Translations under genes and position numbers: made by a program
In this document: piece after piece, positions 6,954 through 18,089 of the stretch
How the letters are laid out: the number at the start of each line of letters is the position of its first letter
How positions within the stretch are numbered: position 1 is the first letter of the stretch
The notes under the pieces: model-generated
What the model was told of the DNA's origin: nothing
Databases searched by the model: none
What the model saw: the letters and a program-made list of their open reading frames with translations, nothing else
Assembly: GCF_024708915.1 (NCBI RefSeq)
Contig: NZ_JANJXQ010000095.1
Location: 1-18,477 of the forward strand
Direction of reading: 5' to 3'
DNA: 18,477 nucleotides
From: Thiobacillus sp.
Lineage (GTDB): Bacteria; Pseudomonadota; Gammaproteobacteria; Burkholderiales; Thiobacillaceae

Positions 6954-7865
6954 ATGAAATCACCCGCTCACCTCAATGCGCTGCGGGCCTTCGAAGCCAG
7001 CGCCCGGCACCAGAGCTTTTCCGCAGCAGCGGAGGAACTGCACGTCACGCCGGCGGCAGTCGGACAGCTGGTGCGTTCGCTGGAGGAATGGCTGGGTGCA
7101 CCGCTGTTCCATCGTAGCAGCAGCGGCCGCGCCAGACTGGTGGCGACGCAGACCGCCGAACGGGCGCTGCCCGACATCCGCGCGGGGTTCGACCGGCTGG
7201 CGCTGGGCTGGCAGCGTCTTCAGGAGGGCTCGGCCAACGGCGTGCTGACCGTGACGGTCAGCCCCGCCTTTGCCGCCAAATGGTTGCTGCCGCGCATCGA
7301 CCGCTTCCGGGCTGCCTGGCCGGACACGGATGTGCTGCTGGACACCAGCCACAAACCGGTGGATTTCGTCGCGCAGCGCATCGATATCGGGGTGCGTTAC
7401 GGCACCGGGAATTGGCCAGGCCTGACCGCGGACAAACTGATGGACGAGGAGATCTATCCCGTCTGCTCGCCCGAACTGGCGAGCCGTCACGCTCGCTTGC
7501 GCACACCGGCGGACCTGGCCCACGAAACCTTGATCCATGACCTGTCGATGGACGGCCATGCGGGCTTCCCGACCTGGGACGTCTGGCTGGGCAAGGCGGG
7601 GGTTTCCGGCGTGGCGACCGCGCGCGGCATGCGGATCAACAACTCCGCGGCGGTGCTGCAAGCAGCGGCCGAGGGACACGGCATCGCGCTCGCGCGCAGC
7701 GTCATGGCGCGCGACGACCTGGCGGCGGGCCGTCTGGTGCGGCTGTTTCCGCATATCGCCTTCGCATCTTCCCTGGCCTATTACGTCGTCTATCGGCCCG
7801 AATGCGCCAGCCTGCCCCGGCTGGCGGCCTTTCGCGATTGGCTGATCGAGGAGGCGCGGGCATGA
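6954..7865 (+). CDS. LysR-type transcriptional regulator, GcvA-like
   Basis: A 303-aa regulator. The N-terminal winged helix-turn-helix is clear (LNALRAFEASARHQSFSAAA, then HVTPAAVGQLVRSLEEWLG, about residues 8-46), as is the start of the effector-binding domain at about residue 90 (GVLTVTVSPAFAAKWLLPRI). The motif AFAAKWLLPRI with the N-terminal pattern HLNALRAFEA is typical of the GcvA branch. It is transcribed divergently from the amine oxidase gene set and most likely controls it in response to a substrate or intermediate; this is inferred from layout. The 5' region has only a weak purine tract before the ATG. The gene is intact, but its stop falls exactly at the edge of a truncated SDR pseudogene on the other strand, which suggests a rearrangement junction at about 7862. 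Confidence 0.92.
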   Translation: MKSPAHLNALRAFEASARHQSFSAAAEELHVTPAAVGQLVRSLEEWLGAPLFHRSSSGRARLVATQTAERALPDIRAGFDRLALGWQRLQEGSANGVLTVTVSPAFAAKWLLPRIDRFRAAWPDTDVLLDTSHKPVDFVAQRIDIGVRYGTGNWPGLTADKLMDEEIYPVCSPELASRHARLRTPADLAHETLIHDLSMDGHAGFPTWDVWLGKAGVSGVATARGMRINNSAAVLQAAAEGHGIALARSVMARDDLAAGRLVRLFPHIAFASSLAYYVVYRPECASLPRLAAFRDWLIEEARA

Positions 7866-8080
7866 TCGCGCCGCTGCCTTGCTTTCGCATCTGCCTGCGT
7901 TCGTGCTTCATGCAGGCCCAGACGCCGCACTGGTTGATGGCGCCGATCAGGTCGTAATCCTCGGCGGACTGGTCTGCGATCTCCGAGGCGGGAACCTGGA
8001 TGTCGGTATTATTGAACGTGGCATCCAGGGGTCGAAGGCATTCACCGTTCGCTTCACCACCGCCCCCACCTGGACGCCAG
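7862..8080 (-). pseudogene. Short-chain dehydrogenase/reductase fragment, frameshifted and truncated
   Basis: On the minus strand, 8028-7864 encodes LDATFNNTDIQVPASEIADQ and continues with AINQCGVWACMKHERRQMRK and QGSGAI, which corresponds to the middle of classical SDR enzymes (the stretch usually read as LDxAFNNAGI...INLxGVWxCMKHExxQM...GAIVN). The conserved NNAG has become NNTD. Immediately upstream the homology continues in another frame (AVVKRTVNAF, 8064-8034), so one base has been lost among 8029-8033. The fragment lacks the N-terminal cofactor motif and everything after the GAI strand, including the catalytic Tyr-x3-Lys, and stops at the 3' end of the LysR gene. It cannot encode an active enzyme. 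It marks a decayed earlier content of this region. Confidence 0.8.
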
Positions 8081-8087
8081 CGAGGCG

Positions 8088-8444
8088 TCACCTCGTGAGA
8101 TCATGGCTCTCATCGAGAAGCGCCAAGACCTCGTCCTTCGATACCGGGCCGTCGAGAAGCACGGTCAGCCAGTGTTCCTTGTTCATGTGATAGGCAGGCC
8201 GGAAGCCCGGCAGTATCTTGAGGCAATGGACTTTATCCGGGTGACATTTGACGTTGATGACCTCGACCTCTTCCCCGCCCCTGAGACCGAGCTTGTCTTT
8301 CGAGACATTTATCACCAGGCCGAACCATCTATGGCCGCCCGAATGGCGGAGCACTGCGTAACGCGGGTACTTCTTGAAGGGATAGTCGGGTTTGGCGTTG
8401 TACTTCTTTTCGGCGTACCCGAAGATTTCAGAACGTTTGATCAT
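8088..8444 (-). CDS. YjbR/MmcQ family protein
   Basis: A 118-aa protein with the features of the YjbR/MmcQ (DUF419) family, a CyaY-like fold of uncertain function sometimes described as DNA-binding. Visible landmarks are the N-terminal helix IFGYAEKKYNAKPDYPF, the strand-rich centre RWFGLVINVSKDKLGL, the segment VEVINVKCHPDK, and the C-terminal motif GFRPAYHMNKEHWLTVLLDG followed by a helix. The length equals that usual for the family. I chose the ATG at 8444, because MIKRSEIFGYAEKKY fits the family start and a GGAG lies about 8 bp upstream; the open frame extends farther but has no family-like sequence. It is alone on its strand next to the SDR remnant. Confidence 0.88.
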   Translation of the reverse strand: MIKRSEIFGYAEKKYNAKPDYPFKKYPRYAVLRHSGGHRWFGLVINVSKDKLGLRGGEEVEVINVKCHPDKVHCLKILPGFRPAYHMNKEHWLTVLLDGPVSKDEVLALLDESHDLTR

Positions 8445-8635
8445 GACCGATCTCCATGGGCAAGGTGTTTCCTTATGTGCGGGCCAAAAATCAGCGACAG
8501 GCCGCCGGCCGGCCGCCATCGGTGTTGGGCTGGCCGATGCCCAGATTCCGATTGGCGCCCCGTTTCTGATTAGCGTAGCATTCGGGGGCCTTCACGATGT
8601 CCGCCACCAAGCGGCCAATGCCGGCTCTGGCTTAC
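8445..8635. other. Non-coding stretch upstream of the yjbR-like gene
   Basis: No gene is supported here. It holds a GC-rich palindromic run around 8500-8520 (gccggccggc). A short minus-strand frame of about 45 codons (protein-like segment [20 protein letters not shown]) ends near 8494. It lacks a start codon and I could not assign it to a family. The promoter of the yjbR-like gene should lie in the left part, but no clear boxes were seen. Confidence 0.35.
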
Positions 8636-8686
8636 AATCCCTCGCCATCGATGACATACCGGTTCGATCCAGATTCGGTGCCACCA
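8636..8686 (+). pseudogene. tRNA-Leu 3'-half remnant / candidate attachment-site scar
   Basis: aatccctcgc (8636-8645) and ccggttcgat (8659-8668) are exact 10-base matches, in the same order and nearly the same spacing (13 versus 11 bp), to the 3' exon of the intact tRNA-Leu at 2741-2750 and 2762-2771. The fragment ends in tcggtgccacca, similar to the tRNA end ctcgggcacca. It covers the anticodon-stem 3' side to the CCA, with a disrupted variable arm, T stem and acceptor. It lies immediately before the rimP promoter, at the right edge of the accessory region. It is the complement of the 5' half at 2278-2311. Confidence 0.6.
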
Positions 8687-8692
8687 TCTCCC

Positions 8693-8721
8693 TTCCAGTC
8701 TACCGGTCAGAGTGGTATAAT
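8693..8721 (+). promoter_or_regulatory. Extended -10 promoter of the rimP-nusA-infB operon
   Basis: A perfect TATAAT at 8716-8721 is preceded by TG at 8713-8714, making an extended -10 (TGGTATAAT). The -35 candidate TTCCAG at 8693-8698 with 17-bp spacing is poor, which is common for extended -10 promoters. Transcription would begin near 8728, leaving a leader of about 90 nt before rimP. Confidence 0.75.
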
Positions 8722-8752
8722 TTCGCCGCTTGATTATTTGTGTAATGGCGTT

Positions 8753-8790
8753 GGGCAAATGGGCGGTTCGCCCATTTTTTATTTGTGCCC
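8753..8790 (+). terminator. Leader hairpin with U-run upstream of rimP (attenuator-like)
   Basis: aaatgggc (8757-8764) pairs with gcccattt (8770-8777) over 8 bp with a ggttc loop, and a T-rich tract (8775-8780, then attt) follows. It has the form of an intrinsic terminator, but it lies between the promoter and rimP. A second pairing is possible between gggcaaat (8753-8760) and atttgtgccc (8781-8790), which could compete with the end of the U-tract structure. This could make the operon, which encodes the termination factor NusA, self-regulating. That role is inference. Confidence 0.6.
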
Positions 8791-8815
8791 GATGCAAAGC
8801 AACGATGGATTTTCG

Positions 8816-9244
8816 ATGATGGATTTGCCCACCCGCCTGGAGCCTGTACTTGCCGGACTCGGTTACGAGCTGGTGATGCTGGAGCGTGCGGGGCGCGGGC
8901 TGGTCCGGATTTTCATCGACAAGCCGGGCGGCATCACGATTGACGACTGCGTGACGGTGAGCAATCACCTGACCCACCTGTTTACCGTAGAGAACATCGA
9001 CTACGACAGACTGGAAGTCTCTTCGCCCGGCCTCGACCGGCCGCTGGTCAAACCGCAGGACTATGCGCGTTTCGCCGGTGAACAGGTGACGCTGAAGCTG
9101 CGGGTGCCGATGGACAACCGGCGCCGTCTGAGCGGCCAGCTGGTCGGCCTGGAAGAGAATGCGGTGAAATTGATCGTCGATGGCACGGAAGTGTCGGTCG
9201 ACTTGAGGAATGTGGACGCGGCCCGCCTGAAACCGATGGTTTAG
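8816..9244 (+). CDS. rimP: Ribosome maturation factor RimP
   Basis: RimP helps assemble the 30S subunit. The 142-aa product has the N-terminal alpha/beta domain ([16 protein letters not shown]), the conserved [11 protein letters not shown] helix, the family hallmark [12 protein letters not shown], and the C-terminal SH3-like beta domain ([20 protein letters not shown]). I chose 8816 ([10 protein letters not shown]); ATG at 8819 is equally possible, and an in-frame ATG at 8792 lies at the end of the leader hairpin region. No strong Shine-Dalgarno sequence is present, only GGA at 8807-8809. It is the first gene of the rimP-nusA-infB operon, with 22 bp to nusA, the usual bacterial arrangement. 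Confidence 0.95.
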   Translation: MMDLPTRLEPVLAGLGYELVMLERAGRGLVRIFIDKPGGITIDDCVTVSNHLTHLFTVENIDYDRLEVSSPGLDRPLVKPQDYARFAGEQVTLKLRVPMDNRRRLSGQLVGLEENAVKLIVDGTEVSVDLRNVDAARLKPMV

Positions 9245-9266
9245 GCTAACCGCGCTGGAGGGAATG

Positions 9267-10745
9267 ATGAGCCGTGAAATGTTGATGCTGGCCGACGCGC
9301 TGGCGCGCGAAAAGAACGTGGACAAGGAGGTGGTGTTCGAAGCACTCGAACAGGCGCTCGCCTCCGCCACCAAGAAACGCTTCAAGGAAGAGGCCGATGT
9401 GCGCGTGTCGATCGACCGCAACACCGGCGAATACGAATCCTTCCGCCGCTGGCAGGTCGTGTCCGAAGCCGAACTGGAGTCCGAGGGCCACCAGATTCTG
9501 CTGATCGACGCCCAGGACAAGATTCCCGACATCGAGATCGGCGACTACATCGAGGAGCCGCTGGAAAACGTCGAATTCGGCCGTATTGGCGCGCAAGCAG
9601 CCAAACAGGTCATCCTGCAGAAGATCCGCGACGCCGAGCGCGAGCAGATCATCAGCGATTTCCTTGACCGCAAGGAACACCTGGTCAACGGCGTGGTGAA
9701 GCGCATCGACCGCGGCAACGCCATTATCGAATCGGGCCGCGTCGAAGGCTTCCTGCATCGCGACCAGATGATCCCGCGCGAGAACCTGCGCGTCGGCGAC
9801 CGTGTGCGCGCCTACCTGCTGCGCATCGACCGCGGCGCCCGCGGTCCGCAGGTGGTGCTGTCGCGCACCGCACCCGAGTTCATCATGAAGCTGTTCGAGC
9901 TGGAAGTGCCGGAAATCGAGGAAGGCCTGCTCGAAATCAAGGCGGCCGCCCGCGACCCCGGCCTGCGCGCCAAGATCGCCGTCGTCTCGCACGATCCGCG
10001 CATCGATCCGATCGGCACCTGCATCGGCCTGCGCGGTTCGCGCGTCACCTCGGTGACCAATGAACTGGCGGGCGAACGTGTCGACATCATCCACTGGTCG
10101 GCCGACCCCGCGCAGTACGTCATCAACGCACTGGCGCCGGCCGAAGTCAGCTCCATCGTGGTCGACGAGGACAAGCACAGCATGGACGTGGTGGTGGACG
10201 AGGAGCAGTTGGCAATGGCGATCGGTCGCGGCGGACAGAACGTGCGCCTGGCGTCCGAACTGACCGGCTGGGAACTCAACATCATGTCGCGCGAAACGGC
10301 TGAAGAGAAACAGTCGGCCGAAAGCGGCAAGACGCTTGCCCTGTTCATCGAGAAACTCGATGTGGACGAGGAGGTCGCCCAGATCCTGGTCGACGAAGGT
10401 TTCTCCACACTGGAAGAAGTCGCCTACGTGCCGCTGAACGAAATGCTCGAGATCGAGGCATTCGACGAAGACCTGGTCAACGAACTGCGCAACCGTGCCC
10501 GCAACGCATTGTTGACCGCCGCCATCGTCGGCGAGGAACAGGTCGAGGCCTCGGCAGGCGATCTGCTGTCGCTCGAAGGCATGGACGCGGAAACTGCACG
10601 CACGCTCGCCAGCAAAGGCGTTCACACCACCGAGGATCTGGCGGAACTGGCGGTCGACGAACTCACCGAAATGGCCGCCATGGATGCCGATCGTGCCAAA
10701 CAATTGATCATGGCCGCACGCGCGCCCTGGTTCGCCCAAGGCTAA
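9267..10745 (+). CDS. nusA: Transcription termination/antitermination factor NusA
   Basis: NusA binds RNA polymerase and nascent RNA and modulates pausing, termination and antitermination. The 492-aa product matches the E. coli length (495). Domains in order: N-terminal polymerase-binding domain ([20 protein letters not shown] onward, to about 130), S1 domain ([20 protein letters not shown] onward, about 135-200), two KH domains, the second with [13 protein letters not shown] (GRGG at 320-323), and two C-terminal acidic repeats (about 361-412 and 432-489). The presence of both repeats follows the gammaproteobacterial/betaproteobacterial type. Two ATGs occur in tandem at 9264 and 9267; GGAGG at 9257-9261 is 2 bp from the first and 5 bp from the second, so the second is preferred. 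Confidence 0.98.
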   Translation: MSREMLMLADALAREKNVDKEVVFEALEQALASATKKRFKEEADVRVSIDRNTGEYESFRRWQVVSEAELESEGHQILLIDAQDKIPDIEIGDYIEEPLENVEFGRIGAQAAKQVILQKIRDAEREQIISDFLDRKEHLVNGVVKRIDRGNAIIESGRVEGFLHRDQMIPRENLRVGDRVRAYLLRIDRGARGPQVVLSRTAPEFIMKLFELEVPEIEEGLLEIKAAARDPGLRAKIAVVSHDPRIDPIGTCIGLRGSRVTSVTNELAGERVDIIHWSADPAQYVINALAPAEVSSIVVDEDKHSMDVVVDEEQLAMAIGRGGQNVRLASELTGWELNIMSRETAEEKQSAESGKTLALFIEKLDVDEEVAQILVDEGFSTLEEVAYVPLNEMLEIEAFDEDLVNELRNRARNALLTAAIVGEEQVEASAGDLLSLEGMDAETARTLASKGVHTTEDLAELAVDELTEMAAMDADRAKQLIMAARAPWFAQG

Positions 10746-10754
10746 GAGGACTGC

Positions 10755-13526
<2,772 letters not shown>

Positions 13527-13530
13527 ATGC

Positions 13531-13607
13531 GTGAGGCGTGAGGTGTCAGGAGTGAGGCGCGAATTTGCGCCATACTTCCGCCTAACGCCTCACCCCTAAC
13601 GCCTCAC
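13531..13607 (+). repeat. Long imperfect inverted repeat between infB and rbfA
   Basis: The left arm (13531-13559) and right arm (13579-13607) are complementary at about 23 of 29 positions, and several mismatches would be G-U pairs in RNA. Each arm is built from repeated GTGAGGCG / CGCCTCAC units. The centre has a second small stem, gcgc-gaattt-gcgc. The whole fills the 90-bp gap between infB and rbfA, so the RNA would form a hairpin of about 77 nt. It looks like a REP- or MITE-like dispersed element; no U-run follows, so it is not a typical terminator. Confidence 0.75.
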
Positions 13608-13616
13608 ACCCCAACC

Positions 13617-13991
13617 ATGCCCAAAGACTTTCCCCGCGCCCGCCGTGTCGCTGACCAGATCCAGCGCGAACTGCCGGAACTGATCCGGCAGGAAGTGAAG
13701 GATCCGCGCGTCGGCATGCTGACCGTCACCGAGGTCGAGGTCAACCGCGACATGGAGTTCGCCAAGGTCTACTTCACCACACTCGGCGGCCAGGCCGAGC
13801 ATGATGCCTGCCTGCAGGGCCTGCAGCGCGCCAGCGGCTTTCTGCGTTCGCAGTTGTCGCACCGCATGCAGTTGCGCGTGGTGCCCAAGCTCACGTTCGT
13901 GTACGACCGCTCGGTCGAGCGCGGCATCGAGCTCACCCAACTGATCGAAACCGCCGTCGCCGAAGACGCCAAGCACCCCAAAGACGCGTGA
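13617..13991 (+). CDS. rbfA: Ribosome-binding factor A
   Basis: RbfA binds the immature 30S subunit near the 5' end helix of 16S rRNA and is needed for late maturation and cold adaptation. The 124-aa product has the family start RARRVADQIQRELPELIRQE, the sequence VKDPRVGMLTVTEVEVNRDM, and the KH-like fold to AFVYDRSVERGIEL-type ending (here LTFVYDRSVERG). The ATG at 13617 comes 10 bp after the inverted repeat and has no clear Shine-Dalgarno sequence, so it may depend on the structured leader for translation. The stop overlaps the truB start by 4 bp. Confidence 0.97.
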   Translation: MPKDFPRARRVADQIQRELPELIRQEVKDPRVGMLTVTEVEVNRDMEFAKVYFTTLGGQAEHDACLQGLQRASGFLRSQLSHRMQLRVVPKLTFVYDRSVERGIELTQLIETAVAEDAKHPKDA

Positions 13992-14884
13992 AGCAGGCCC
14001 GCCAGCCTATCGACGGCGTGCTGCTGCTGAACAAGCCGGTCGGCATCACCTCCAACGCCGCGCTGCAGAAAGCCAAGTGGCTGCTCAACGCAAAAAAGGC
14101 GGGCCACACCGGCACCCTCGACCCCTTCGCCGACGGTCTGTTGCCGCTGTGTTTCGGCGAGGCCACCAAGTTCTCGGCCTACCTGCTGGATGCGGACAAG
14201 CACTATCGCGCGGTGCTGCAACTCGGCACCACCACCACCACCGGCGACCCGGAGGGCGAGGTGCTCGACACCCGCGAGGCGGCGGTCAGCCGTGACGACA
14301 TTGCCACCGTGCTGCCGCGCTTCATGGGCGAAATCGAGCAGATTCCGCCGATGCATTCCGCACTCAAGCACCAGGGACGTCCGCTCTACGAATATGCGCG
14401 CGCCGGGATCGAGATCGAGCGCCCGCCCCGCAAAGTCACGATCCGCGCACTGGAACTGATTGAATGCGCCCCGCCGCGCGTGGTACTGGATGTGCAATGC
14501 AGCGCCGGCACCTATATCCGCACCCTGGCGCAGGACATCGGCGCCGCGCTCGGCTGCGGCGCCCATCTCACTGCGCTGACGCGCACCGCGGCAGGCGGAT
14601 TCAGCCTGAATCAGGCGCATACGCTGGCCGAACTGGAAACGCTCGATCCCTCCCGGCGTACCGCCCTTCTGCAGCCGGCAGACTGCCTGGTGTCCCACCT
14701 GCCGGCGCTGTATCTCGACGACGCCAGCACGACAGCGCTGTGCCAGGGCCGCAGCATTGCGCATCCCGCCCCGCACGCCGGGCTGGTGCGCCTGTATACG
14801 GCCGCAAACCGCTTTCTCGGCCTGGCCCAGGCCGACGCCGGCCAGTTGGCCCCTCACCGCCTGCTTGCCACACAACAGACTTGA
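13988..14884 (+). CDS. truB: tRNA pseudouridine-55 synthase
   Basis: TruB makes pseudouridine 55 in the T loop of nearly all elongator tRNAs. The product is 298 aa. The N-terminal [15 protein letters not shown] motif and the catalytic motif [17 protein letters not shown] with Asp45 are present, as is the [20 protein letters not shown] segment and a C-terminal PUA-like region. It starts with GTG in the overlap GTGA with the rbfA stop, which implies coupled translation. The rbfA-truB-rpsO order is usual in proteobacteria. Nothing is unusual. Confidence 0.97.
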   Translation: MKQARQPIDGVLLLNKPVGITSNAALQKAKWLLNAKKAGHTGTLDPFADGLLPLCFGEATKFSAYLLDADKHYRAVLQLGTTTTTGDPEGEVLDTREAAVSRDDIATVLPRFMGEIEQIPPMHSALKHQGRPLYEYARAGIEIERPPRKVTIRALELIECAPPRVVLDVQCSAGTYIRTLAQDIGAALGCGAHLTALTRTAAGGFSLNQAHTLAELETLDPSRRTALLQPADCLVSHLPALYLDDASTTALCQGRSIAHPAPHAGLVRLYTAANRFLGLAQADAGQLAPHRLLATQQT

Positions 14885-14910
14885 GTCGGCCCATACTTTC
14901 CGCGTAAAAT
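14881..14910 (+). promoter_or_regulatory. Candidate rpsO promoter
   Basis: TTGAGT at 14881-14886, overlapping the truB stop, and TAAAAT at 14905-14910 are separated by 18 bp. The match is 4/6 and 5/6 to consensus. It would start a transcript about 55 nt before rpsO, as in E. coli, where rpsO has its own promoter. Confidence 0.6.
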
Positions 14911-14972
14911 TCGCGGTTTCCCCGAACGTGTCCCGCTCAGCCGCAGGCCACGCGATTCAGAAGGAGTACACC

Positions 14973-15242
14973 ATGGCTGTCACCGTCGCTCAAAAAGCTG
15001 AAATCGTCCAGAATTACCAACGCGCCGCCGCCGACACCGGCTCGCCCGAAGTGCAGGTTGCCCTACTGACGGCGCGCATCAACGACCTGACCGGCCACTT
15101 CAAGGCCAACATGAAGGATCACCATTCGCGCCGTGGTCTGCTGAAGATGGTGAGCCGCCGCCGCAAGCTGCTCGACTACCTGAAGCGCACCAACCTCGAA
15201 GGCTACAAGACCCTGATCGATCGCCTCGGTCTGCGCAAGTAA
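14973..15242 (+). CDS. rpsO: 30S ribosomal protein S15
   Basis: S15 is a primary 16S rRNA-binding protein of the 30S platform. The 89-aa product has the full family length and the sequence landmarks [40 protein letters not shown] and [20 protein letters not shown]. The start ATG at 14973 is supported by AAGGAG at 14961-14966; the open frame extends upstream, but only this start fits S15. The upstream gap of 88 bp contains a promoter candidate, and the downstream gap contains a hairpin and a terminator before pnp. S15 represses its own translation in E. coli; I did not identify the pseudoknot here. Confidence 0.99.
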   Translation: MAVTVAQKAEIVQNYQRAAADTGSPEVQVALLTARINDLTGHFKANMKDHHSRRGLLKMVSRRRKLLDYLKRTNLEGYKTLIDRLGLRK

Positions 15243-15253
15243 TCCCGACAGGG

Positions 15254-15294
15254 CCACTGTGATGACCCGGCACTTCGCTGCACCGGCACAGTGG
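15254..15294 (+). other. Stem-loop after rpsO, possible RNA processing site
   Basis: ccactgtg (15254-15261) pairs perfectly with cacagtgg (15287-15294), and the interior has further GC-rich pairing. It lies 11 bp after rpsO and before the rpsO terminator. In E. coli RNase III cuts a hairpin in the rpsO-pnp region as part of PNPase autoregulation; this structure is a candidate counterpart by position only. Confidence 0.5.
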
Positions 15295-15322
15295 ATGGGG
15301 CTTGTTGTCCCCTGAATTTCCC

Positions 15323-15349
15323 ACGCCCCGCCCATTGCGGGGCGTTTTT
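15323..15349 (+). terminator. rpsO intrinsic terminator in the pnp leader
   Basis: acgccccg (15323-15330) pairs with cggggcgt (15338-15345) around a 7-nt loop, followed by a T-run (15345-15349). It ends 18 bp before the pnp start, so pnp expression requires read-through or a promoter that is not obvious. E. coli has a comparable rpsO terminator upstream of pnp. Confidence 0.85.
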
Positions 15350-15367
15350 GCTTTGAAAGGAACTCGT

Positions 15368-17488
<2,121 letters not shown>

Positions 17489-17497
17489 AGCCGCTTG

Positions 17498-17517
17498 CCC
17501 GCGCCCTGCGGCGCGGG
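17498..17517 (+). other. GC-rich hairpin after pnp
   Basis: cccgcgcc (17498-17505) pairs with ggcgcggg (17510-17517) around a CTGC loop, 9 bp after the pnp stop. No T-run follows. It may protect the pnp mRNA 3' end or add to the terminator that follows. Confidence 0.45.
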
Positions 17518-17531
17518 GGGTTCCCCCAATG

Positions 17532-17558
17532 AAAAACGCGCCGAACCGGCGCGTTTTT
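17532..17558. terminator. Bidirectional terminator between pnp and the minus-strand gene
   Basis: aaaaacgcgcc (17532-17542) pairs with ggcgcgttttt (17548-17558) around a 5-nt loop. The A-run and T-run make it functional on both strands. It lies between the convergent pnp and the 137-150-aa unknown protein gene, ending both. Confidence 0.92.
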
Positions 17559-17579
17559 CATTGCCCGGACGCCGGACGA

Positions 17580-18023
17580 TCAGCTCGACTCGCCCAGGAA
17601 AGCCTGCCACCAGCGCTTGCGCTGTCCGGTGACGACGCCGCGAATCTCGAGCTCGCGGGGCGGCGTCTTGCTCATCAGCCAGCCCGGCAGCACCGAGGAT
17701 TTCATCGAGCTGGAACCGCACGAGCTGCCCAGGTGGTTGGGATCGTAGATCTTGATGAAGTTGGGCGCCTCGAGGTCGTCGGCGTAGACGATCGCGCAAT
17801 AGTCCTCGTGATGCTCGCGCCGCAACAGTTCATCCAGCTCGCGCATGAACTGTTGCACCTTGTCGGCCCCCGACGGCACCTGCGGCGCCGCCTGGCCGAC
17901 CGCATAGAGATACCAGCCTGCACCGGCGTCCACCTTCTGCCAGAAGGCCGTCAGCTGGTCCCAGCGCATCACGCTGTAAAGTAGCCCATTGTAGTAGCGG
18001 TCGAATTCTTCGGTATCTGCCAT
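17580..18023 (-). CDS. Protein of unknown function between dksA and pnp
   Basis: I do not recognise this gene. With the ATG at 18023 (MADTEEFDRYYNGLLYSVMR) it encodes 147 aa; a longer frame to 18053 would add ten unlikely residues. The sequence is mildly acidic, with aromatic residues in the first 50 positions (FDRYYNGLLYSVMRWDQLTAFW, WYLYAV), and a conserved-looking stretch IKIYDPNHLGSSCGSSSMKS that reads like a linker or a Gly/Ser/Cys loop. No signal peptide, membrane helix or known motif is seen. Codon use matches the neighbours. It follows dksA by 66 bp on the same strand, with a strong hairpin in the gap, and ends before the bidirectional terminator. Confidence 0.8.
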   Translation of the reverse strand: MADTEEFDRYYNGLLYSVMRWDQLTAFWQKVDAGAGWYLYAVGQAAPQVPSGADKVQQFMRELDELLRREHHEDYCAIVYADDLEAPNFIKIYDPNHLGSSCGSSSMKSSVLPGWLMSKTPPRELEIRGVVTGQRKRWWQAFLGESS

Positions 18024-18053
18024 GGAACGGGGATTCGTGGATCGCGAGGGCAA

Positions 18054-18077
18054 GGCGGACCGGATTGCCGGTCCGCC
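18054..18077 (-). other. Perfect hairpin between dksA and the unknown gene
   Basis: ggcggaccgg (18054-18063) and ccggtccgcc (18068-18077) form a perfect 10-bp stem with an ATTG loop. On the minus strand it follows the dksA stop by 12 bp, but only ttgcc follows, so it is a weak or rho-assisted terminator, or an mRNA-stabilising element that separates dksA from the downstream gene. Confidence 0.6.
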
Positions 18078-18089
18078 CGCTGTGCAGGA

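Noticed and set aside
8494..8626. Short minus-strand frame with protein-like sequence [20 protein letters not shown]
   Set aside because: It has no start codon, is closed by a stop just upstream and matches no family that I can name.
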